A stretch of 64,000 nucleotides of DNA from Candidatus Woesearchaeota archaeon CG10_big_fil_rev_8_21_14_0_10_37_12 (GTDB lineage: Archaea; Nanobdellota; Nanobdellia; Woesearchaeales; ARS49): contig PCYA01000018.1 in assembly GCA_002762795.1 (NCBI GenBank), forward strand, positions 1 through 64,000. The letters run 5' to 3'. How positions within the stretch are numbered: the first letter of the stretch is position 1; the number at the start of each line of letters is the position of its first letter. The notes below the pieces were generated by a model that saw only the letters and a list, made by a program, of their open reading frames with translations, searched no databases and was not told the DNA's origin. The position numbers were made by a program, and so were the translations under genes. This document shows positions 18,069 to 26,760 of this stretch, one piece after another.

Positions 18069-18647
18069 CTAAATAGGTATTTCTTGGTGTCCTTCTGGGT
18101 TTCTTGGTGGTAGTTGCATTGGTCCTCCTTGTCCAGCTTGTGGTGGTCTTCTGGGTTGTGTTGGAGCAAGTGTTGGTTCTGTTTTGAGTACAAAGCTGAC
18201 AACAAGCAATAGAACGCCAAGTATAACCGCTCCGATGATGAGTAATTGAAATGTTTGGTTTGATATGATTTGTGCGCGTTTAAATGCGAAGAACATGAAC
18301 ACGGCAAAGAGTACGAACATGAGTGCTCCGACGCTTTTGTTTCTTCCTATGTTTTCTGTTTGAAGCCCGCTAACTCCAAGGATTACTGATATTAAAACGC
18401 CTGTAATTAAGAATAGTACGAAATACATTACAATCATGTTGATGATGCCTAATAAGTTTGTTGCAATGACGATAAGAAAGCCAATGATGAATGCGATCAT
18501 TGCGTTGATTTTGTGTTTTGGTTTTCCATTTTCAACTCCGAATACGCGCGTATTTTGTAATACTGCATAAGTAATGGTGAAGACGAGTATGAACGGCAGG
18601 ATAACATCAACAAGTCCGAGTTGTGCAAGTGCTTCAAATGTGTTCAT
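18069..18647 (-). CDS. small polytopic membrane protein with proline-rich tail
   Basis: 192 residues with about five hydrophobic helices (VILPFILVFTITYAVL, INAMIAFIIGFLIVIATNLL, IVMYFVLFLITGVLISVIL, ALMFVLFAVFMFFAF, LLIIGAVILGVLLLVVSFVL) and a C-terminal tail rich in Pro, Gly and Gln. No transport or enzyme motif is visible. I recognise no named family. It converges with the phosphoesterase gene with a 7-bp gap. Confidence 0.75.
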   Translation of the reverse strand: MNTFEALAQLGLVDVILPFILVFTITYAVLQNTRVFGVENGKPKHKINAMIAFIIGFLIVIATNLLGIINMIVMYFVLFLITGVLISVILGVSGLQTENIGRNKSVGALMFVLFAVFMFFAFKRAQIISNQTFQLLIIGAVILGVLLLVVSFVLKTEPTLAPTQPRRPPQAGQGGPMQLPPRNPEGHQEIPI

Positions 18648-18679
18648 AAATTTATTTAATTAGTTGAGTTATAAAAAAC

Positions 18680-18714
18680 TTCTCACTTTGAACATCTCAG
18701 TTCTAACTGCTCAC
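18680..18714 (+). repeat. 7-bp tandem heptad repeat, locus 2
   Basis: Five heptads in register between two minus-strand genes: TTCTCAC, TTTGAAC, ATCTCAG, TTCTAAC, TGCTCAC. Same family as the arrays at 6570, 41234, 56567 and 59850. Confidence 0.7.
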
Positions 18715-19604
18715 TACTTCTCAAAAGGCCTGCAAGTGTTGTAGAAATCGCATTGTCCGCTGCTCCATTTGCATAAGCCTCCTGGCTGTTTTGGATAATC
18801 GTTAATGTTGTTTGTTTGTGTGTTTTCATGTACGTGTGCTATTTCTTTTTTTGCCATTTCGACGAGTTCTTCGTCTACTTCTAGTATGCTTTCTTCTCCT
18901 TTTAAGAAATAAACGCCGACTTGTTTTGGCATGACTCCGTGTTTTTCGTAGTAAAGCAAAGAATAAATGCCGAGTTGCAGCAAATGTTCGTCAATGTTTT
19001 GTTTGCTTGATGTTTTGTAGTCCATTAAGCATACGCCGCAGTCTCGGTGTTCTATGGCGTCGATGAATCCTTGCACTGCGTGTTCTTGGGAAACGTATCG
19101 CAGCTCGCGTATTGGTGTTAATTTTTTGAATCGTTCTTGGAATGTTCCTTGTTGCTTTGCAATCTTTTGGCAGAATGAATTTGTCCAGTTGAATAACATC
19201 ATTAGTGTTTCTTCAAAATATTTGATTTCTTGTTCTTGGCTGAGTTCAAGTTTTACTAATTCTTCTTTGTAATTTTGCCATTCTTTTAATAATAAATTTT
19301 GCATGACTAACTTAAGATGCTGTTCATAATTATTGAGGCTGATCATGCTGGTTTCTATATCAAAAAAATGTTCTAAGACTGAGTGTGCGATGTTTCCTCG
19401 TACTTGGTAAATGTTTGATGTTGTTTCTAGTTCGAGAATATAAGAGTAATAATATTTTCGCGGGCATTGTTTGAATGTTTTTATGCTGCTCGGGCTTTGT
19501 ACTCTGCTTGCTGTAGGATGATTTTCTGCTATTGTTTGTGTGTCAGGTATTTGTAGAACTACAGTGCTTTCCTCTTTTTGCATAACTTGTTTTGAAGTTC
19601 GCAA
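18714..19604 (-). CDS. PD-(D/E)XK nuclease, RecB/Cas4-like
   Basis: 296 residues. The N-terminus has SPSSIKTFKQCPRKYYYSY, typical of RecB-family and Cas4 nucleases, with the first Cys of an iron-sulfur cluster. HSVLEHF supplies the conserved His, GFIDAIEH the Asp, and LMDYKTS the D-x-K, followed by the QLGIYSLLYY helix (motif QxxxY). Three more cysteines close the protein (CKWSSGQCDFYNTC), completing a probable 4Fe-4S cluster. There is no CRISPR array or other cas gene in the window, so a DNA-repair role is more likely than adaptation. It has no helicase partner here. Confidence 0.88.
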   Translation of the reverse strand: MRTSKQVMQKEESTVVLQIPDTQTIAENHPTASRVQSPSSIKTFKQCPRKYYYSYILELETTSNIYQVRGNIAHSVLEHFFDIETSMISLNNYEQHLKLVMQNLLLKEWQNYKEELVKLELSQEQEIKYFEETLMMLFNWTNSFCQKIAKQQGTFQERFKKLTPIRELRYVSQEHAVQGFIDAIEHRDCGVCLMDYKTSSKQNIDEHLLQLGIYSLLYYEKHGVMPKQVGVYFLKGEESILEVDEELVEMAKKEIAHVHENTQTNNINDYPKQPGGLCKWSSGQCDFYNTCRPFEK

Positions 19605-19618
19605 TGCTTTTTATGTCT

Positions 19619-19743
19619 TTGGGTAATTTTGAATGTAGATGATAACCATATCAGAGCGTCACGCTACTCATCAGAAGCATACTGATTCAAAATTACCCTA
19701 GGAAACTTTGACTTTTTTGGATAGTTTTTCAAAGTTTCCTTTG
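19619..19743. repeat. two-stem hairpin element, copy 3 (different loop)
   Basis: Stem 1 GGGTAATTTTGAAT ... ATTCAAAATTACCC is a perfect inverted repeat around a ~45-nt loop unlike that of copies 1 and 2. Stem 2, GGAAACTTTGAC ... TCAAAGTTTCC, is almost the same as in the other copies. So stem plan and stem 2 are conserved while loop 1 is not. Confidence 0.75.
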
Positions 19744-19837
19744 GGTTCAAAACACGTAAACTTTACGCACTGTTCTGTAATTATTCCGTACAAATTACCG
19801 CAAGGCTCTTTAAACGCTAAAAATTCCACTATTCCGA

Positions 19838-20050
19838 TGAAAATCAAAGATTTTCAGCGTGCAGCGAAAAATGTATTTTTCGCGCACAGAAAACCTCAAG
19901 GTTTTCTTGTGCCAAAAATCTCCGATTTTTTAGCATATTGATGGTGGTTTACTACGTAAACCACAGTTACATAGGTGAAATTTTGGCGTGCTCAAGCCAA
20001 GAAAATGCTTTGCATTTTCTGGCCCAGAAAATCCTTTGGATTTTCTTGGG
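19838..20050. repeat. hairpin train 1 (about seven short perfect hairpins)
   Basis: Successive short palindromes with 2-5-nt loops: GAAAATC/GATTTTC, GCGAAAAAT/ATTTTTCGC, GAAAACC/GGTTTTC, AAAAATC/GATTTTT, GGTTTAC/GTAAACC, GAAAATGC/GCATTTTC and AGAAAATCC/GGATTTTCT, separated by GC-containing spacers such as GCGCAC and TGGCCC. Similar trains lie at 21185-21286 and after tRNA-Glu (59740-59840). The ORFs called through 19708-19941 are made of these repeats. The gap 19605-20145 holds only this train, hairpin element copy 3 and promoter-like AT DNA. Confidence 0.75.
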
Positions 20051-20145
20051 AACCACGGAGTCATTACAGTAAAGATGAAGCTATTGCTTCATGCCACTCG
20101 TCTATTGACGGGTGGTTCTTGACAAAACAATATCTTGTGCAGGAA

Positions 20146-20430
20146 ATGAAAGAAAAAATTGTATTGATCATTGCGTTGGGTCTGTCTTTAGTTGGCATTG
20201 TTTGCTTATTTTTTCTCCAGCCTGGAGTAAGCCCTGCAGAATTAAAATTAACTGGAGAAATAACAAAAATTTCTGATAAAGGTTCTATACAGTTTATTGA
20301 ATTTGCTCCTGATGATTTATTAACAGTTTCTTTCAAAGGTTTGGATCTGGAAAAGGGAAATGTAACGCTTGTTGGCAGGCTTCAAGAGTACAAAGGTCGT
20401 GTTGAGTTTGTGGTGATGCGAGTTGAGTAA
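20146..20430 (+). CDS. small membrane-anchored protein, possible OB fold
   Basis: 94 residues from the ATG at 20146. The track begins 57 codons earlier inside the hairpin train, which is not credible. One N-terminal membrane helix (IVLIIALGLSLVGIVCLFFL) is followed by ~65 residues of alternating beta-strand pattern (LKLTGEITKISDKG, LLTVSFKG, VTLVGRLQEYKGRVEFVV) that resembles a small OB fold of the tRNA_anti type. This is a fold guess. It is 32 bp upstream of the histidine phosphatase gene, which has its own TATA box. Confidence 0.6.
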   Translation: MKEKIVLIIALGLSLVGIVCLFFLQPGVSPAELKLTGEITKISDKGSIQFIEFAPDDLLTVSFKGLDLEKGNVTLVGRLQEYKGRVEFVVMRVE

Positions 20431-20462
20431 CTTATTTAAATAACTGAACGGTCTGTGTTAGA

Positions 20463-21047
20463 ATGAAATTTTTCTTAATCCGTCATGGCGAAACAACAGG
20501 TGATGTTGAGGATCGTTATGGTGGCGATTATGATGATTTGCTTACTTTGAAAGGCAAACGACAAAGTAAGGAGCTTGCAACTAAATTAAGAGTTAAAGAT
20601 ATTGAACTTATTTTTCATAGTCCGAAGTCGCGCGCAATGCAAACTGCAAAGATTTTGAGCGGAGAGCTTCATGCTCAGATGAAATCTGTTCTTGATATTA
20701 GGGAGCGCAATTATTATGCGCAGTTATCGGGAATGACAAAATCTGAAGCGCAGGAAAAATATCCTGAACTCGTTGCAGAATTAAAGCGAGAAAAAATTCG
20801 TCCGAATATTCCTGATGCAGAAGATTATGATTCTTTCAAAAAGAGAGTGTTGCACGCAATTGATCATATTGCTGAAAACACAGATAGCACAGTTGCAATT
20901 GTCTGTCATGGTGGGCCAATTAGTTGTTTTTTAAGAGAAGTTATTGGTAAAGAGTCAAAGAAGATAGAGGATTGTGCATTTTTAGAAGTTCAATATAGAG
21001 AAGGAATTTACAGTCTGAAAACTGTTGATGGTGTTGAGTTTGAATGA
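20463..21047 (+). CDS. histidine phosphatase family protein (phosphoglycerate mutase-like)
   Basis: 194 residues. The catalytic RHG is in FLIRHGETTGD, the second arginine in SPKSRAMQTA, the catalytic acid in DIRERNYYAQLSG, and the second histidine in VCHGGPISCFL, so all active-site residues are present. Members act as phosphatases or phosphoglycerate mutases; the substrate cannot be assigned. A TATTTAAATA box about 28 bp upstream points to a leaderless transcript. A second family member lies at 32921-33511. Confidence 0.9.
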   Translation: MKFFLIRHGETTGDVEDRYGGDYDDLLTLKGKRQSKELATKLRVKDIELIFHSPKSRAMQTAKILSGELHAQMKSVLDIRERNYYAQLSGMTKSEAQEKYPELVAELKREKIRPNIPDAEDYDSFKKRVLHAIDHIAENTDSTVAIVCHGGPISCFLREVIGKESKKIEDCAFLEVQYREGIYSLKTVDGVEFE

Positions 21048-21099
21048 TATACTATTCTCTTCCGATTTGTAGCAATTTACAATAGAAGTTTTTTTAAAA

Positions 21100-21322
21100 G
21101 CAACTTTGAATTAGTCATTTTTTGGTGAATGGCGTGAACGCCCCATGATTTTTGTCGTCGATATTCAAAGTTGGCTTAGGAAACGCAAGAAAACTCTGGT
21201 TTTCTGCGCAACAAAAAACACTGTTTTTTGTGCACACATAAATCTTTGATTTATGTTGCGCCCAGAAAATTTTAAATTTTCTTGGGCTTTGACTCAATTA
21301 AGATAGTTTTTTAAAGTTCCCT
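21100..21322. repeat. two-stem hairpin element, copy 2, carrying a hairpin train
   Basis: Nearly identical to copy 1 through stem 1 and the GGTGAATGGCGTGAACGCCC loop, but its second stem is split by a ~100-bp block of four short hairpins (21185-21286): AAGAAAAC/GTTTTCT, CAAAAAACA/TGTTTTTTG, ATAAATC/GATTTAT and AGAAAAT/ATTTTCT, separated by GCGC and GCAC. Removing the block restores the stem 2 sequence of copy 1, so the train was inserted into an existing element. This is all that 21048-21348 holds. Confidence 0.8.
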
Positions 21323-21348
21323 AAACTTAGCATCTTCCGAGTGCAAAG

Positions 21349-22772
21349 ATGGGGAATGAATTAACTGGTTGGGAAAATGATCTTGCAACGCTGATTGTTG
21401 GTGCAGATTCTTTGTTAGGTGGTGATTTTCGTTCACCAAGTGGCGGAGATCATTTTGTTGCAGAGCCTTGGACTGTTCATTGGACATCAGATGATATAGA
21501 AGCTGTTTATGACGATGTTTTCGCGCAAGAGTTAAGGAGAAAGGGTGGTGCTGCAGGTTTTAACGATTCTGCGGCAGTTGGAGATTTTGTAGCTCGTTAT
21601 GGTTTGCCGTTAAAGCAAAGGGACATTAATAAAGCGACTGTTGATCTTCCACCATTAAGAAGAAAGTTTATTGAAAATCTCACAAATGGCTTGAATCTTA
21701 TTGTACATACAGGACTTGCACAGGCAGGGATTGAAGGGGCTCACATGCCAGAGTTTGATGCGCGTTATCGTGCAGCAACAAGGCATGAAGGACCTATTCG
21801 TTTAGTTGATGTGTCTTCTTCAAGAGATCGTCTGAGAAGGTTGCTTCACGAACGAGGATATGATCAAACTTATTTAGTTGATGCGGTGCATGCGTGGGAA
21901 ACTGATCAAGAACGTTTGAAGCCTGAAGATATTCCTGGCAAAATTGAAGAAATTTCAAGAAAGCTAACGCCAGTAGTAAAAGAGCGTTTACTTGATCCTC
22001 TTATATTTCATATTCTGATGGTCCGTGGAGAAAATTAGAGGATGTTCCGTTTGATGGTTTTGAGTTTAAAATGATTTCAATCCCAAGTAAACCTCATGTT
22101 ACTGGTTCGCAAGCTTATACAGGCGGAAAGCGTGATGATGGACGGCCTGCATTGAGTGCTTTGTTTGAATATAATACTGCTTATTCTATGACTTATGTTG
22201 GTTTGATTGCTCTTTTTATGCATGAAGTCATGCCTGGCCACCATTTACATTCTGTCATGACTGATTTGAATCTTGATCTTGATGTTGAAGCAACAATGCC
22301 AACAATGTGCAGTCCGCAAGTTGCATTGTGGGAAGGTGTTGCGCAAAACGCTTTGAATTTCTTGTTTGACGATAGAGAAGAAGCGTACAGATTGGTAGGA
22401 AAAATATTTGATGTTGATCCAAAAGATGTTGAGATTCAATACGCAATTGAGGCATTAATTGATGCTGCAAAACATGACGGATCTATTCTTGGCCAACGAG
22501 AAGGGTGGAGTGAAGGGGGTGTGAAAGCATATGCGCGCGATATGTGTGCATTAACTGATCCTCTTCCGAATAAAATTTGGGGTTGGGGAAAACACCCACT
22601 TATTGGTCCGATGTATGGTGTTACGTATGATTATGGGAATAAAAAAGTTGCACGAGCGATTCGTGATCATGGACGGTTAGCAGTTGCACGTGTTGGGTAT
22701 AACACTAAAGGGTTAGTTGATATTGAAACGTTTAGAAAAGTGTTAGAGGGGGAATTAGAGCCTTTGAGATAA
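21349..22772 (+). pseudogene. DUF885-like metallopeptidase, frameshifted
   Basis: Two ORFs in different frames (21349-22038 and 22071-22772) together encode about 475 residues of one protein. The second half has the zinc-binding HEVMPGHHLHS, the HExxPGHH form typical of the DUF885 family, in a helix following GLIALFM. The downstream frame can be read back through SYISYSDGPWRKLEDVPFDGFEF to a TGA near 21997, so the shift lies between about 21998 and 22037. This could be a real mutation, programmed frameshifting or a sequence error; no slippery heptamer stands out. The N-terminus may also be incomplete compared with the family (about 550-600 aa). Confidence 0.75.
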
Positions 22773-22899
22773 CTTAGAAAATCTTAAATAGAATACAGTT
22801 CTTCTAAAAGTTCATGACCAAAATACGCAAAACTCAATTTTCATTCTTTAACTTGCGTAGACGGTAAAGTTTTTAACCACTAACGAGGTTCCTTATTCA

Positions 22900-24588
22900 A
22901 TGTTTGAACAACAAATAATAAATGAATTGCAAAAGCATATCAAAGGCGAGATTAATTTAGAAGTGCCTCCTGATTCAAAGCTTGGTGATTTTGCGTTTGC
23001 GTGTTTTTCTTTGGCAAAAGAATTGAAAAAATCTCCTGTTGAGCTTGCAAAACAATTAGCAGAAGAAATTGAAAAGCCAGAAGGTGTTGAAAAGGTTGCC
23101 GCAACAGGTCCTTATGTGAATTTCTTTTTGGATAAGTCACAGTTGGCAAAAGAGTTAGTTAAAATAATTTTAAAAGAAAAAGAGAAGTATGGCGAGAGCA
23201 ATGAAGGCAAGGGCAAAACAATTGTTGTTGAATACTCCTCTCCAAATACGAATAAACCGTTGCATTTAGGACATCTAAGAAATATTTTTCTTGGCGATTC
23301 TATATGTAATTTGTATGCGAGCCAAGGGTTCAATGCAGTGAGAACGCAGATTGTGAATGATCGGGGAGTGCATATTTGCAAGTCAATGCTCGCGTACAAG
23401 TTATTTAACAAAGGCGACACGCCGGATTCTACTGGAAGAAAGTCTGATCATTTTGTTGGAGATTATTATGTGAAGTTTGCTGAGGAGGCAAAGAAAAATC
23501 CTGAACTGGAAACGCAAGCACAGGAAATGCTTGTGAAATGGGAGGAAGGTGACAAGGATGTTTTGAAGCTCTGGAAGTTGATGAAGGATTGGTGTGAGCA
23601 GGGGTATGATCAAACGTATGAGAATTTAAGTGTTGATCCTGGGAAACTGTACTATGAAAGTGATATTTATTTGAAAGGAAAAGAAATCGCGCTTGAAGGG
23701 CTAAAGAAAGGAGTGTTTAAGAAAGACGAAAATGGGGCGATTATTGTTGAGTTTGATGAATCAAAAAAGCTTGATAAAAAAGTGCTTGTGCGTTCTGATG
23801 GGACAGCTGTTTATATCACGCAGGATTTGTATCTTGATGTGTTGCGTTATGATGAGTATCAGTTTGATGAGATGATTCATGTTGTTGGTAATGAGCAAGA
23901 GTATCATTTTCAAGTGTTGTTTGAGGTTTTCAAATTGTTGGGTCATGAATGGGCAGATGGCTGTTATCATTTGTCGTATGGTATGGTAGAACTTCCTGAG
24001 GGGAAGATGAAGAGCAGAGAAGGTACTGTTGTTGATGCTGATGATTTGTTGTTAAGTGTTGAAGATTTATCAAGGGAAGAGATTACAAAGAGGTATGCTG
24101 ATTTACAAGAGGAAGAATTGCATGAGCGTGCACATGCTGTTGGCTTGGGAGCGTTAAGGTTTATGTTGTTGCATGTTGATCCGAAGAAGAAAATAGTTTT
24201 TGATCCGAAGCAAGCAATTTCTTTTGAGGGTGATACTGGACCATATTTGCTTTATACACACGCACGTGCGGCATCAATATTGGACAAGGCAGAAAAATTT
24301 AAAGAAGCACACTTCAAAACCTTGTCAGAGAGTGAAATACAGCTTGTTCTTGAGTTGTCAAAGTTTAAGCAAGCAATTCAGGGCTCTTTGCAGGAAAAAA
24401 GTCCGCATGTTCTCGTGCAGTATTTGATCAAGCTTGGAAGGGCGTTTAATGAGTTTTATCATCACAATCCTGTTTTGAAAGCAACAGATGAAGAAAAACA
24501 GAATCGTTTGCAGTTAGTCTTTGCAACAAAACAAGTTCTTAAGAATGGTTTACATCTGCTTGGCATTCGTGCGATTGATCAAATGTGA
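22900..24588 (+). CDS. argS: arginyl-tRNA synthetase
   Basis: 562 residues, class Ia synthetase that charges tRNAArg. The N-terminal Add-1 domain is at about 1-85 (PPDSKLGDFAFACFSLAK). The HIGH motif appears as HLGH at 122-125 within SSPNTNKPLHLGHLRN, the KMSKS loop as PEGKMKSREG, and the C-terminal helical anticodon-binding domain includes FNEFYHHNPV. All expected parts are present. A TTTTTAAC box about 28 bp upstream suggests its own promoter. Confidence 0.97.
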   Translation: MFEQQIINELQKHIKGEINLEVPPDSKLGDFAFACFSLAKELKKSPVELAKQLAEEIEKPEGVEKVAATGPYVNFFLDKSQLAKELVKIILKEKEKYGESNEGKGKTIVVEYSSPNTNKPLHLGHLRNIFLGDSICNLYASQGFNAVRTQIVNDRGVHICKSMLAYKLFNKGDTPDSTGRKSDHFVGDYYVKFAEEAKKNPELETQAQEMLVKWEEGDKDVLKLWKLMKDWCEQGYDQTYENLSVDPGKLYYESDIYLKGKEIALEGLKKGVFKKDENGAIIVEFDESKKLDKKVLVRSDGTAVYITQDLYLDVLRYDEYQFDEMIHVVGNEQEYHFQVLFEVFKLLGHEWADGCYHLSYGMVELPEGKMKSREGTVVDADDLLLSVEDLSREEITKRYADLQEEELHERAHAVGLGALRFMLLHVDPKKKIVFDPKQAISFEGDTGPYLLYTHARAASILDKAEKFKEAHFKTLSESEIQLVLELSKFKQAIQGSLQEKSPHVLVQYLIKLGRAFNEFYHHNPVLKATDEEKQNRLQLVFATKQVLKNGLHLLGIRAIDQM

Positions 24589-24644
24589 TTCACTGATTTG
24601 TGGCTGCGAGGTATTTTAAATAAACTTTTTTTAGGTGCACATGT

Positions 24645-25970
24645 ATGTTTCAAACAAGGAATTTTAACAAGTCATTAATTCACATTGTAAGTTTGTTTGG
24701 GTTGATTACGCTTGTTGAGGGTATTTTGTGGTATTTTATGCCGTTGTATTTTGAGTCAAAATTGCAGAATTTGTTTCTTGTTGGTGTTTTGATTTCTATT
24801 CACCCGTTCGCGTCGTTGATTGTGAGTTTGCCTACTGGTGATTTGTGTGATAAAATTAGCAGAAGGTTTGTTTTCATTCTCGGCTTGCTTGGTTTTACAA
24901 TGGCGTTCTTTTTATTGCAAAGTTCGCAAGAACTTTGTAGAGGGGTTTAATACCCCTCCATTTAGGGCGAACTTTGCAAGTAGAAAAACGCACGATAAAT
25001 ACCCCGACCTTCAGGTCGGGGAATAGTGCGTTTTTCTTTATTGTTTGTTGATAATTTTTTTGCGTTGTTGTTTTTTATGATTTTTTATGGGTTTTTTTCA
25101 ACAATGTATGGTATTAGTGCTTTTGTTTGTTTTTTGGATCATGCGCGTTCGCATGTTATTGGCGAGTCTGCGGGTTTGTTTACCTCGATCCAGTATGCGG
25201 GTTGGTTTTTTGGGACGTTTCTTGGCGGAGTTTTGTTGTTTGTGTTTGATGCAGGAGTGATATTGAAGCTTCTTGTGTTAATTTTGATTTTTCTTTCTGC
25301 GCTTGCCATTTTCTTTTTTCCTGGTAAAGCAGAGTTTAATTTTAAAGAAGTGATACTTGCAGAGCATATTCTTGCGAAAGATGGGTTTGTTGTTGGTGAG
25401 CTTAAGTCTATTTCTGTGTTGGGTAAGCCGTTAATATCGTTGTTGTTGTTTTCTTTTGCGTTGGGTTTTTGGGAATATACTATTTGGACGTTTGAACCGA
25501 TTTATGCGAATAGTTTGGGAAGTGGTTTTGTGCTTGGTGCAGTGATTTTGTGTTTGACGACATTGCCAGGAATGGTCTCGGGGTTTTTCGCTGGCAAGCT
25601 TGTTGATTTTTTTGGTGAGAAAAAAATGCTTGTGTTAGGAGCTGTTCTTGTTGTGCTTGGTCAAACAATTTTTCTTTTGAAACAGAATTTATTGTTGCTT
25701 GGAATATCCTTAGTTATTACGTCTGCTGGGGCTATTTTTATTTTGATTCCGTTGAGTTGTTACCAGAAAAAGTATGTGAGTAAGAAATTGCGCGGTGAAG
25801 TAAGCGGGACTGCTGATGCGTGTTATAGTATTGGCGGCATCCTTGGCCCGGTAGTTATTGGTGCATCACTCACGCTTGTTGATCTGAGCCAATTGTTTTA
25901 TTTTACGTCATTTATTTTTTTGATCGCAATTTGTTCTTTAGTGCTTATGAAAGATTTAAAATTCAGTTAA
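24645..25970 (+). pseudogene. MFS transporter interrupted by a small mobile element
   Basis: The left ORF (24645-24950) encodes the first three or so membrane helices of a major facilitator protein, including LPTGDLCDKISRRFVF in the usual loop 2-3 position. The right ORF (25026-25970) encodes the remaining helices. Between them lies a 126-bp MITE-like insert. Both halves are in the same frame, and joining them at the flanking TTATTG gives a continuous third helix (MAFFLL-FVDNFFALL). The insert brings an in-frame TAA at 24948 and further stops, so no full-length protein is expected unless translation restarts at the GTG 25026. Substrate unknown. Confidence 0.85.
24918..25043. mobile_element. 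palindrome-ended MITE-like element inside MFS gene
   Basis: 126 bp between two similar copies of TTC(T)TTTATTG. Left part: GCAAAGTTCGCAAGAACTTTG hairpin and GAGGGGTTTAATACCCCTC hairpin; right part: CATTTAGGGCGAACTTTGC, AAACGCACGATAAA and the strong hairpin CCCCGACCTTCAGGTCGGGG followed by AATAGTGCG. The same ends occur in the longer copy at 6314-6522. It has no coding capacity. The short direct repeat at the borders may be a target duplication or a chance match. Confidence 0.75.
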
Positions 25971-26028
25971 TTGAGTACTTGTCAGGAGTTCTTAATCTTT
26001 TTATAGTTTGTTTTTAGCAGTGTTCTAT

Positions 26029-26760
26029 ATGATGTCTATGGAAAAGTTAATTCTGGTTTCAGTGTTGCTTGTTGCAGTGCTTGGTGCAGGGTTTATTTTC
26101 TTAACAGATAAAAGTGCAGGGCAGGCAATGCGAATGAAAAGTTTGCCAGGTGATAGTTTTGCATATGCGGATAGGGTAGCACAAAAGAATGATTTTTCGT
26201 ATGTGAATAAGCCAGTGCAAAGAAGTGATTTTGCTTATCAGGAAATGCAAACGACAGATATTTCTGATGTGAGTGATGGGAGGTATTGTCCGCAGCCAAC
26301 AAAGCCTGAACAGTTTTGTTTTGATAAAGAATGCAGTAAAATTATTGAATTGCAAAGATCAAGAGATACAAAATCTTTTGAATTATTGAAAAACTATCTG
26401 GAAAATTCACCTACAGGGCTTGCAAAGCAAAGGAATCAGTTTGCTGCGGCGTTGTTTAACGAGTTGAGTGAACTTCATACTGATATGAGTGTTTTTTCTG
26501 AAAGTGTTATCAATGATCAAATTAAAACAATCAAGGATAATGAAGGGTATATTGATGATGTGTATATAAATGGTAATTGTGCGTGTATTGATGCTTGGGG
26601 GCCAGATCCTTGTTTTAAGTTAACTCCTGCTGGATTAAGAAATAAAGATGAGTCTCAAAAGATTGTTGATGACATTTTGCAAAAAACAAAAGCGTGCACG
26701 CAAACATCTGCAGAAGTTGCTAAGATACAAGAGTTTGTTGATTTTAGTCAGGAATGTTAA
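26029..26760 (+). CDS. exported or membrane-anchored protein, unknown
   Basis: About 243 residues. A hydrophobic N-terminus (LILVSVLLVAVLGAGFIFL) acts as signal anchor; the rest is hydrophilic with six or more cysteines, including a CACIDAWGPDPC cluster, which would fit disulfides outside the cell. Start chosen among three close ATGs (26029, 26032, 26038) because a TTTATAG box lies about 26 bp before the first. Around residues 40-75 there are three rough repeats of the form DFxYxxxxxQ. I do not recognise the family. It overlaps the convergent pepF by 4 bp. Confidence 0.65.
   Translation: MMSMEKLILVSVLLVAVLGAGFIFLTDKSAGQAMRMKSLPGDSFAYADRVAQKNDFSYVNKPVQRSDFAYQEMQTTDISDVSDGRYCPQPTKPEQFCFDKECSKIIELQRSRDTKSFELLKNYLENSPTGLAKQRNQFAAALFNELSELHTDMSVFSESVINDQIKTIKDNEGYIDDVYINGNCACIDAWGPDPCFKLTPAGLRNKDESQKIVDDILQKTKACTQTSAEVAKIQEFVDFSQEC

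Noticed and set aside
19838-20050. Hairpin train considered as a CRISPR array
   Set aside because: Units are not repeated in sequence; each palindrome differs and there are no constant repeats with equal spacers. The Cas4-like nuclease nearby has no other cas genes.
24918-25043. MFS insert considered as an mRNA intron or programmed bypass
   Set aside because: The borders do not form a bulge-helix-bulge, and the same ends occur in an intergenic copy, so a mobile element is simpler.
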